A stretch of 12,136 nucleotides of DNA from Deltaproteobacteria bacterium (GTDB taxonomy: Bacteria; Desulfobacterota; Desulfobacteria; Desulfobacterales; ETH-SRB1), in the NCBI GenBank assembly GCA_030262795.1, contig JAJSZO010000064.1, forward strand, positions 1 through 12,136, read 5' to 3'. Under the pieces are notes generated by a model that ran no database searches, was not told the DNA's origin, and saw only the letters and a program-made list of their open reading frames with translations. A program made the position numbers and the translations under genes. Each line of letters begins with the position of its first letter. Position 1 is the first letter of the stretch. This document shows positions 6,591 through 12,136 of the stretch, in pieces.

Positions 6591-7772
6591 ATGAGATCTA
6601 TTAAAAATACAGTAATTTCAGGCAAGAAAGTTCTGATCAGAGTTGACTTTAACGTCCCAATGGATGAGCACCAGAATATTGTTGATGACACACGTATACG
6701 GGCTGTTCTACCTACCTTGAAATATGCATTGGACCATAATGCTATATTGATTATAGCTTCTCACATGGGCAGGCCAAGGGGTAAGGTCGTACCTGAACTC
6801 AGCCTTGCTCCTGTTGCCAGACGTCTTGCCAGGCGTCTTGATAAAGAAGTCATAATGGCTACTGATTGTATTGGTCCTGATGTAGAGAAAATTGTATCAA
6901 AAATGAAAGCAGGCGATATTTTACTTCTTGAAAATCTGCGCTTTTACCCTGCAGAACAAAACAATGATGATGAATTTGCAAAAAAACTGGCCAGGCTCTG
7001 CGATGTTTACGTTAATGATGCCTTTGCCGTATCTCACCGTTTCCATGCTTCTGTTGTAGCAATAAATAGATATGCATCTTTATCTGTTGCAGGCTTTTTA
7101 CTTCAAAAAGAGCTAGATTATTTCAAAAAGGCTATGGCCGATCCCAAACGTCCACTTGTTGCTATTATAGGGGGTTTAAAGGTGTCGAGCAAGCTGGGAG
7201 CTTTAGAAAACATGCTTAAACATGTTGACAAGATTATAATCGGAGGAGCCATGGCCAATACTTTTCTAAAAAGTACGGGTTGCAGTATCGGCAAGTCAAA
7301 GGTTGAAGAAAAGCTTGTTGATGTGGCCGGATCAATAATAAAAAAAGCGGCAAAAACCGGAATAAAATTTTACCTTCCGGTTGACGCAAAAGTGGCCAGC
7401 CAATTTGATTCAAAAGCTGATGTAAAGGTTGTACCTGTGCAGGAGATACCTGCCGAGTGGATGGTACTGGATATAGGTCCTGCAACTTCTTTACTTTATT
7501 CTGAAGTTCTGCAAGATGCAAAAACAATAATCTGGAATGGCCCGATGGGTGTTTTTGAAATGGATGCTTTCAGCAGGGGAACAATTGATATGGCAAACAA
7601 AGTGGCTGAATCTTATGCAATGACAATTGTCGGAGGCGGTGATACAGATGTTGTTTTACACAGGGCCGGCATAAGTGATATGATAACATATATATCAACA
7701 GGTGGAGGTGCTTTTCTGACACTGCTTGAAGGCAAGTCATTGCCCGCAGTAATCGCTCTCAATAATAGTTAG
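6591..7772 (+). CDS. pgk: Phosphoglycerate kinase
   Basis: Pgk transfers the phosphate of 1,3-bisphosphoglycerate to ADP in glycolysis, and runs in reverse in gluconeogenesis or carbon fixation. The N-terminal substrate domain carries RVDFNVP (17-23), the basic SHMGRP patch (57-62) and LLENLRFYPAE. NDAFAVSHRFHAS follows, where the family more often has NDAFG. The nucleotide domain has AIIGGLKVSSKLGAL (usually GGAKVSDK), GGAMANTFL, WNGPMGVFE, VGGGDT (commonly GGGDS) and STGGGAFLTLLEG. These are conservative variants, so activity is expected. At 393 residues the length is normal. The ATG has AGGAGGA at 6574-6580, ten bases upstream. A nested palindromic element ends 23 bases before the start. 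The next gene begins 10 bases after the stop. Confidence 0.97.
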   Translation: MRSIKNTVISGKKVLIRVDFNVPMDEHQNIVDDTRIRAVLPTLKYALDHNAILIIASHMGRPRGKVVPELSLAPVARRLARRLDKEVIMATDCIGPDVEKIVSKMKAGDILLLENLRFYPAEQNNDDEFAKKLARLCDVYVNDAFAVSHRFHASVVAINRYASLSVAGFLLQKELDYFKKAMADPKRPLVAIIGGLKVSSKLGALENMLKHVDKIIIGGAMANTFLKSTGCSIGKSKVEEKLVDVAGSIIKKAAKTGIKFYLPVDAKVASQFDSKADVKVVPVQEIPAEWMVLDIGPATSLLYSEVLQDAKTIIWNGPMGVFEMDAFSRGTIDMANKVAESYAMTIVGGGDTDVVLHRAGISDMITYISTGGGAFLTLLEGKSLPAVIALNNS

Positions 7773-7782
7773 GGGGCGGGAA

Positions 7783-8505
7783 ATGCCTCTTAAGCCCTCT
7801 GCCGGCAAATATATAATTCTATTTTTTGCTGCCGTATGTGTTATTGCTTTGGTCGGATACATATACAGCGAACCTTTATTCAAATATATCACCAAATATT
7901 ACTATCTTTTCTCCGATAAGGAAAAGATCGAAAGCTTTATGGCTTCCTATGGAAATGGAATAGGAGCACCTGCGATTTTTATTACAGCTCAAGTCTTACA
8001 GGTACTGTTCGCGCCCGTTCCCGGTGAAGCAAGCGGTTTTATAGGAGGATATCTTTTCGGAATAACCAGGGGGTTTATATATTCAAGCATTGGCCTTACT
8101 ATAGGATCATGGATAAATTTTTTAATCGGACGCTTTCTCGGAGAACATTATGTTAGAAAACTTATTCCAGCCAAACAACTAAACAAGTTCGATACTATCA
8201 TAAAACGCCAGGGCGTTATCGCTGTTTTTATTTTATTCGTTTTTCCAGGCTTTCCCAAAGATTCCCTCTGCTTTTTCCTTGGTTTTAGCGCTATTCCGTT
8301 TAAGCTCTTCTTGATACTCGCTTCTATTGGACGTATGCCCGGAACATTTATGTTAAGTCTTCAAGGCTCACTGCTTATTGAACAGAGCTATAAAATGTTT
8401 GTGCTTATTTTTGGCATATGTATTGTGTTAATATTTATAGCTTTTCGTTATAAAAAAAATCTGTATAGATGGATAGAAAAATTTAATGGGGCTAAAATAA
8501 CCTGA
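7783..8505 (+). CDS. TVP38/TMEM64-type (VTT/DedA superfamily) membrane protein
   Basis: The 240-residue inner-membrane protein fits the VTT domain family (PF09335), whose members include DedA proteins and lipid scramblase relatives; the exact substrate is not known from sequence. A first helix (about residues 9-27) is followed by a periplasmic or cytoplasmic stretch. The VTT core then has the re-entrant glycine/proline motif PVPGEASGFIGGYLFG (about 84-99), helices with GLTIGSWINFLIGRFLGEHY, and the second motif FVFPGFPKDSLCFFLGFS. The protein ends with a hydrophobic helix and a basic tail. A GGGGGCGGG stretch two to three bases before the ATG (7783) is the likely ribosome binding site. It is only 10 bases from the pgk stop, so the two are probably one transcript. 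Confidence 0.85.
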   Translation: MPLKPSAGKYIILFFAAVCVIALVGYIYSEPLFKYITKYYYLFSDKEKIESFMASYGNGIGAPAIFITAQVLQVLFAPVPGEASGFIGGYLFGITRGFIYSSIGLTIGSWINFLIGRFLGEHYVRKLIPAKQLNKFDTIIKRQGVIAVFILFVFPGFPKDSLCFFLGFSAIPFKLFLILASIGRMPGTFMLSLQGSLLIEQSYKMFVLIFGICIVLIFIAFRYKKNLYRWIEKFNGAKIT

Positions 8506-8557
8506 GAACGTTGACGATTGCATAGAACAATGATAATAAGGAATCCGTCAGGAAATC

Positions 8558-9637
8558 ATGGGGGGAGGAGAAAAATTGGCATTCTGGACTGTAAGAGAAG
8601 CGCTCAGTCAAACAAATAAATTACGACGTTCATTTTACGAACTATTGAGAGACGACCTTGACCAATTCATGGTCAGTTATGCCCTTATAGATTCCTATAA
8701 AAATTTTCTAAGCAAAAACATCCCCTATCCTTTTGTTGAAAAACGTGAGCTTAAACCACGTGCCCGCATTCCTGACGTGGAATATGAATGTCAGAATACT
8801 TTTCTGGTAATTTTTGTTGAAGATACAATTCCCGCTGTTCACAAAAAGTATGTCAGGTTTTTCGATTTAAACAAAACCACCAAAACGAATCTTCTACATT
8901 CCAAAACGCTTCGACTTTCAGACCACTTTGACAGAAATCAGAAATACCTCGACTCTGTTCATTTTTATGACTTTATTAAAAGTCTTCTTCCAGTAGATTA
9001 CGCCCTTATGATTCAAAGAGCTCCGGGTATTAAAAAAAGAGACTGCTACAATCTTTCTCATTTTCATGTAAAAATTGACTGGCCGATTGCAGCCGCAGCC
9101 GAAGACCTGGCTCAAAGTCTTCGCTATATATCAAAAGATCTGTATGAAAAGGGAGATAAATACGCAGAGGATATACAAAAAAAATTTTTTGAGTGCTACG
9201 GCCTTTCTGTTGCTGCCGGCGGCAGAAGAACTGCCGCTATTGTAGCGGCCCAGTATCTGAAAAAAATTCCATGCATTAGTACCGTGTATGTAGGAAGCAG
9301 CGAATCAAGGGCTTTGATGCGGATTTCTGAAAGAGGAGTATCAAGGTCAATTCTGATGAAAGTTACAGACAAAGAATTACGCCTGATTTCAAAGGCAAAC
9401 AGCCTTACGCCAAGCACTTTCAAGAAAAACTATATGATTGCGCACGAAGGAAAGGATGGCATCTTCATATTTCAGGCAACCTATTGCTATACAAACCATT
9501 CAAGACCACCTGACGATGGAAAACTTCGTGAACTTAAATCCGATCTACACTGGCTTACAGTCGGTGCTCAACATATAATCCCAAAACCTGGTGTAAAAAA
9601 ATATCCCCCTCTTCCGATCAATGCAATTTATACGTAA
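8558..9637 (+). CDS. Soluble protein of unknown family (359 aa)
   Basis: I do not recognise a family. The protein has no signal peptide, no membrane helix and few cysteines, so it is probably cytoplasmic. It is rich in lysine, arginine and aromatic residues. Notable stretches are RARIPDVEYECQNTFLVIFV (about 69-88), YNLSHFHVKIDWP, an alanine-rich helical segment, GLSVAAGGRRTAAIVAAQYL (about 217-236), and an ERGVSRSILMKVTDKELRL segment. Two starts are possible: the ATG at 8558 has a weak AGGA upstream, while the in-frame TTG at 8576 has GGGGGAGGAG five bases upstream, which is the stronger site. The gene begins 52 bases after the membrane-protein gene. Its TAA stop lies at the edge of a dispersed repeat. 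The next genes run in the opposite direction. Confidence 0.75.
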   Translation: MGGGEKLAFWTVREALSQTNKLRRSFYELLRDDLDQFMVSYALIDSYKNFLSKNIPYPFVEKRELKPRARIPDVEYECQNTFLVIFVEDTIPAVHKKYVRFFDLNKTTKTNLLHSKTLRLSDHFDRNQKYLDSVHFYDFIKSLLPVDYALMIQRAPGIKKRDCYNLSHFHVKIDWPIAAAAEDLAQSLRYISKDLYEKGDKYAEDIQKKFFECYGLSVAAGGRRTAAIVAAQYLKKIPCISTVYVGSSESRALMRISERGVSRSILMKVTDKELRLISKANSLTPSTFKKNYMIAHEGKDGIFIFQATYCYTNHSRPPDDGKLRELKSDLHWLTVGAQHIIPKPGVKKYPPLPINAIYT

Positions 9638-9687
9638 GGAACGTAGACGAAATAACTTCCCCAAGTAGGCGCATAGATTTGGTCGGG
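9636..9687. repeat. AAGGAACGT dispersed repeat, copy A
   Basis: AAGGAACGTAGACGAAATAA starts on the last two bases of the TAA stop of the unknown gene and continues through AGGCGCATAGATT to about 9687. It aligns without gaps to copy B at 11731-11782, with about 41 of 52 positions identical, and to the left arm and loop of copy C at 1119-1165. The right complementary arm is missing. The next ~60 bases to the heptamer array show nothing I can name. Confidence 0.75.
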
Positions 9688-9745
9688 TGGAAAAAAATAA
9701 AGCACAAACTCGAACTGAGTATGGTTTAAAAAGTATAAATCATCC

Positions 9746-9763
9746 AATTCCTAATTCCTAATT
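9746..9763. repeat. Heptamer tandem repeat AATTCCT x2.5 on the reverse-strand stop codon
   Basis: Two full AATTCCT units and AATT follow each other. Read on the reverse strand the array is AATTAGGAATTAGGAATT, and the TAG stop of the ExbB-type gene (9758-9760) lies in it. It is shorter than the arrays at 2600 and 6363. Confidence 0.6.
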
Positions 9764-10708
9764 TTTCACATATCTTTTCAAATAAATTCCCGTTGAAGCG
9801 ATCCGGTGTTTTAAGTTCTCTGCCCTGCCTGACAGAAAATTGCGCATATAAAACCCTGGAATCGCGACTAACAAACCGGTCTGTGTGGTGATCAATGCCT
9901 GGGAAATTCCTCCTGCCATTGCCCTTGCGTTTCCTGTTCCAAAGATGGAGATAATATCAAAGGTTATGACCATCCCTATCACAGTTCCCAGAAGACCGAA
10001 CAGCGGAGAGACCGCAGCCAGAATTCCAATACAGGCAAGATACTTATCAAAAGAAGAGACCATCGACATGACAGTTTCATCCAGAATATATTTATCTACA
10101 CCGGATTCCCCGCAGCGGCGTTCAAGAAACCTGAATACAAAGAGAGCTCTCAATCCTCTATATCTATTAATATCGGGAAATCTATTCTTCAACACATATT
10201 GCTTTGCCTCATCTCTGATTATATCCTTGTTCCGGCTCAAAAACGTGTAGAACAGCATGATTGGAATTGCCACGCCAAGGCCCAGCATGGTGGTGGTCAG
10301 GGCCTCGGATATACCTTCGGACATCATTTTCGGGTCTCCTGTCCCATAAAAGGTGATTACATGGAATGTATTTATCATGCCTGTCACTGTGCCGAGAAGG
10401 CCGAGGAGCGGAGCTATTGCCACCAGCATGCCGAGTGTGGATAAAAACTTTTCCAAACGAGGTATTTCACGCAATATTGTCTCCTGAAGCACATTTTCCA
10501 TGTCCTCACGGCTCAAAGTCTTGGCGTTTATACCGGCAAGGAGCACCTTGGGCACAGGTCTTGTTTTTTGTTTTTCGCACAGATTAATGCAGTCATCCCA
10601 TTTTTGTTGAGCGCCAAGCTCATTCACTCTGTTCATCATTTTGTCTGCATTGATATTGGCTATGTTCGCGTTAAGTGTGGAATTTCTAAAAAGTCTCTGT
10701 TTTTTCAA
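9758..10708 (-). CDS. Tandem MotA/TolQ/ExbB proton-channel domains, C-terminal part of a broken TtpC-like gene
   Basis: ExbB/TolQ proteins are inner-membrane proton channels that power TonB-type transport. This frame carries two such cores. Core 1 (about residues 80-160: RLEKFLSTLGMLVAIAPLLG, then LLGTVTGMINTF and GTGDPKMMSEGISEALTTTM) resembles the C-terminal domain of TtpC of Vibrio-type TonB2 systems. Core 2 (about 210-316: LAAVSPLFGLLGTVIGM, then GTGNARAMAGGISQALITTQ and ASTGIYLKRYVKN) resembles ExbB2. Core 2 lacks a first transmembrane helix of its own. Residues 1-17 come from the inserted MITE-like element and the first codon is TTG without a clear ribosome binding site, so expression as shown is doubtful. 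Without the element the frame joins the upstream membrane helix. No exbD or tonB follows; the gene ends in a heptamer array. Confidence 0.75.
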   Translation of the reverse strand: MKKQRLFRNSTLNANIANINADKMMNRVNELGAQQKWDDCINLCEKQKTRPVPKVLLAGINAKTLSREDMENVLQETILREIPRLEKFLSTLGMLVAIAPLLGLLGTVTGMINTFHVITFYGTGDPKMMSEGISEALTTTMLGLGVAIPIMLFYTFLSRNKDIIRDEAKQYVLKNRFPDINRYRGLRALFVFRFLERRCGESGVDKYILDETVMSMVSSFDKYLACIGILAAVSPLFGLLGTVIGMVITFDIISIFGTGNARAMAGGISQALITTQTGLLVAIPGFYMRNFLSGRAENLKHRIASTGIYLKRYVKN

Positions 10709-10804
10709 TAGGTTATCAATACAGTAAACTATTGCTCAAAGTGATACATATCAGCTGTTCAAAAAATTTGATTATTTTTTTCCACACTTAACGCGAACAT
10801 AGCC
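10658..10804. mobile_element. 147-bp MITE-like element, IS1595-type ends, inserted in the TtpC-like gene
   Basis: The two ends (10658-10682 and 10780-10804) are perfect 25-bp inverted repeats starting GGCTATGTTCGCGTTAAGTG. The 8-bp direct repeat TTGATATT flanks it exactly (10650-10657 and 10805-10812). The interior is AT-rich without a gene, so it is non-autonomous. Ends beginning GGC with an 8-bp duplication are typical of the IS1595 family; this assignment is from memory of the family and not checked. Removing the element and one duplication copy joins RKVNI to NADKMM in one frame, which shows insertion into coding DNA. The element supplies a TTG codon that opens the downstream frame. Confidence 0.9.
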
Positions 10805-10865
10805 TTGATATTTACCTTTCGCAAAAAGATAAAACGCTCAATGATAATTAATAAAGCAGCAATCC

Positions 10866-11789
10866 CTATAGAATAGGCCATACTATGGGTCCTCCACTTT
10901 GAATCTGCTCTTTCAAGCTGACCCTGTGTGTAAGCAGCCTCAGGGCTGCTCCGCGAGAGATGTCGATAGGTGCTTCGTCGGATTCTCCCTTCATGTAGCG
11001 TCTCAGTTTTTTGGCTACAGACGATGCCGGAAGTCCGGAAAGGGCAAAAAGACGGCTGTTTTTGTCCGAGCTGATCAAGAAACCTGTCTCATTTCCCATT
11101 TCATCCGGCAACTGATAAGCCGCCGTGAAATTCCCTATAGTCAAGATCTTTGATCTTATTTCTTTACCTGATCTGTCGATCATGGGGCCGTCTTCAATCC
11201 TGACTGCACCGGATCTTTTTATCTCCTCAAAAAGAATATCAATCATTGCCCTGATATCGTTCATTCCGGGAAATTTCGATTTATTCAATATCGGCGTTAT
11301 CTTTTCCGCCCGGCCGGAAACCATGTCAGACTGCAGGCTTTGCTGCAATAAGGCATCAAGATCTTTTGCTGCTATACGTGCAAAACCCGTAAGCTCTCGT
11401 GCCATAGCATCCATGCCCGAGAATTTTTCGGCAAGTTCTTCTTCAAGTTTGACAAGTCTTTTGTTCTCTTTTTCAAGATCATCATTGGCCTTTTTTGTCG
11501 CCTTGTTTTCTGCCTTTATTTGCAAAATAGCCTGAGCTAAGATGTTTTTGTCTGAAAATATTTTTTTCAGACTCTCATCCGCCTCTTTTTTGGCCATTTC
11601 TTCTTCAAGTATAGCCTTTCCCAACACCTCTTTCCTCATTTTTTCAGCCTGTATGGCAGTTTCGCGCATATCTTCGGCAAATATGGAAATATTTGAACAA
11701 AGCAGTACCGGAAGACACAAAAAAAATCGTAAGGAACGTGAACGAAATAACTTTCCCAGACAGGCGCATAGATTCAGGCAGGATTTCAT
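10866..11789 (-). CDS. TtpC-like N-terminal fragment: signal peptide, coiled coil, periplasmic domain (307 aa)
   Basis: TtpC-like proteins are accessory subunits of TonB2-type systems, with an exported coiled-coil domain joined to an ExbB-type membrane channel. Here the ATG overlaps the DUF3450 stop as ATGA (11786-11789), giving translational coupling. A signal sequence follows, with core RFFLCLPVLLCSNISIFA (about residues 21-38). A coiled coil is rich in Glu/Lys/Ala (about 40-120). Then comes a globular part with FPGMNDIRAMIDILF and GNFTAAYQLPDEMGNETGF, and last PIDISRGAALRLLTHRVSLK and GGPIVWPIL. The frame then stops at TAG, just where the first membrane helix should continue in another frame, so this is a truncated product. 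Residues 3-20 (CLNLCACLGKLFRSRS) are encoded by a dispersed repeat copy, next to an eight-base T run in the coding strand. Confidence 0.75.
   Translation of the reverse strand: MKSCLNLCACLGKLFRSRSLRFFLCLPVLLCSNISIFAEDMRETAIQAEKMRKEVLGKAILEEEMAKKEADESLKKIFSDKNILAQAILQIKAENKATKKANDDLEKENKRLVKLEEELAEKFSGMDAMARELTGFARIAAKDLDALLQQSLQSDMVSGRAEKITPILNKSKFPGMNDIRAMIDILFEEIKRSGAVRIEDGPMIDRSGKEIRSKILTIGNFTAAYQLPDEMGNETGFLISSDKNSRLFALSGLPASSVAKKLRRYMKGESDEAPIDISRGAALRLLTHRVSLKEQIQSGGPIVWPIL
11731..11782. repeat. AAGGAACGT dispersed repeat, copy B, inside a coding sequence
   Basis: The sequence begins AAGGAACGTGAACGAAATAA and includes AGGCGCATAGATT. It matches copy A at 9636 over 52 nt. It lies wholly within the reverse-strand TtpC-like gene, between its start codon and the hydrophobic core of the signal peptide. 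It encodes about 17 residues there without a stop codon, so it has been absorbed into the protein or the real start lies elsewhere. Confidence 0.75.
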
Positions 11790-12136
11790 TGAAGCACCAC
11801 CTTTCCCAGAGGCAAGGTAAGCAGATCAATTGATCGCTTTTTGCCGGCAATGTCTATGGCCTTGTTTATCTCCCTGTTGCAGCGTCTGGGAAACTGTACC
11901 CAAGCAGTGCATGCCGGATTATAAAAACCCGTGGTTTCCTGATCAAGTGTTTGAAAAAACAAAGAAAGCCTTCCGAGTCGAAAGATATTCACAAGAATGT
12001 TTTTCCCTTCAACATCTATACGCTTCTGGTATACTTCCACTGTATTTCCATACTCTGCCTCCACACTGAGAGCCTCCATTATCCTTCTAAACTTTTCGCT
12101 TGCAGAAAGTTTGGAATCTTCAAGGGTTCTGCGAAG
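11786..12136 (-). CDS. DUF3450 family protein, C-terminal part (cut by window edge)
   Basis: The frame is open from the right edge of the window to the TGA at 11786-11788, about 116 codons of the C-terminal part. It contains the recurring DUF3450 pattern: KFRRIMEALSVEAEYGNTVE, then NIFRLGRLSLFFQTLDQETT with an F-x-RLGR core, then AWVQFPRRCNREINKAIDIA and a DLLTLPLGKV ending. DUF3450 proteins are exported coiled-coil proteins, typically encoded just upstream of TtpC, ExbB2, ExbD2 and TonB2 genes, and so are probably accessory to TonB2-type energy transduction. The start lies outside the window. The stop overlaps the start of the TtpC-like gene by four bases (ATGA). Nothing in the visible part is broken. 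Confidence 0.8.
   Translation of the reverse strand, partial: LRRTLEDSKLSASEKFRRIMEALSVEAEYGNTVEVYQKRIDVEGKNILVNIFRLGRLSLFFQTLDQETTGFYNPACTAWVQFPRRCNREINKAIDIAGKKRSIDLLTLPLGKVVLQ

Larger units (their letters stand above)
9758..11789 (-). pseudogene. Parent TtpC-ExbB gene, disrupted by a frameshift and a MITE-like insertion
   Basis: The pieces form one ancestral gene. They are a signal peptide and coiled coil (11789 down to 10869), first membrane helix GIAALLIIIERFIFL (coding about 10867-10823), and cytoplasmic NINADKMMNRVNELGAQQKW followed by two ExbB cores (to 9758). Two lesions separate them. The first is an apparent one-base loss around 10866-10871, where PIVWPIL meets TAG while the -1 frame continues as IGIAALL. 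The second is the 147-bp insertion with an 8-bp duplication. Total insertion is 155 bp, which changes frame. Fixing both gives a single open frame of roughly 620 codons. A sequencing or assembly error could explain the first lesion but not the second. Confidence 0.75.

Noticed and set aside
10199..10587. Forward-strand reading frames opposite the ExbB-type gene
   Set aside because: They lie antisense to a clear ExbB-type coding sequence and have no recognisable content or start signals.
10860..10875. Programmed -1 frameshift in the TtpC-like gene
   Set aside because: No slippery heptamer or downstream structure was seen, and the downstream frame is in any case broken by the inserted element.
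1..12136. CRISPR array, rRNA or tRNA genes
   Set aside because: The direct repeats found are too few, unevenly spaced or immediately adjacent to form a CRISPR array, and no cloverleaf or rRNA-like stretch was recognised.

Overview
The window looks like a low-GC chromosomal segment of a Gram-negative bacterium, most likely a deltaproteobacterium (Desulfobacterota, perhaps Desulfobacterales). This rests on the gene neighbourhood, the DUF3450/TtpC-type energy-transduction genes and the general character of the proteins. It is an inference; there is no rRNA or other phylogenetic marker apart from gyrA.

Layout. Positions 1-939 carry no intact gene and hold remnants of repetitive DNA: IS21-like repeat units at the left edge, a short protein-coding remnant, and a ~297-bp element with 23-24 bp terminal inverted repeats. 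Positions 785-1398 hold two copies of an 88-nt structured repeat on either side of a 52-codon membrane-protein gene (940-1098) and a 22-bp perfect palindrome. A forward run of housekeeping genes follows: an AI-2E/PerM family permease (1519-2601), gyrA (2641-5067), gpsA (5082-6116), a small four-cysteine protein overlapping gpsA (6109-6378), pgk (6591-7772), a TVP38/DedA-type membrane protein (7783-8505), and an unrecognised 359-residue protein (8558-9637). From 9758 to the right edge, genes run leftward. They are the C-terminal part of a DUF3450 protein, then a TtpC-like coiled-coil and ExbB-type proton-channel gene that continues into a second ExbB-type domain.

The most striking region is the reverse-strand locus. 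The TtpC-like gene is broken by an apparent single-nucleotide deletion (near 10866-10871) and by a 147-bp MITE-like element (10658-10804) with perfect 25-bp inverted ends and an 8-bp target duplication. Removing the element and one duplication copy on paper restores a continuous ExbB-type reading frame. The two proton-channel domains are fused and the second lacks its own first membrane helix. No ExbD or TonB gene follows, so this looks like a decaying TonB2-type energy-transduction operon.

Across the window at least six small repeat families are visible. They include a ~52-nt element present three times, once inside the coding sequence for a signal peptide; a 142-bp nested palindrome with a 9-bp direct duplication just upstream of pgk; and three different 7-bp tandem repeats, each sitting on the stop codon of a gene. 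The core genes look intact; the unusual content lies between them and in the reverse-strand locus.
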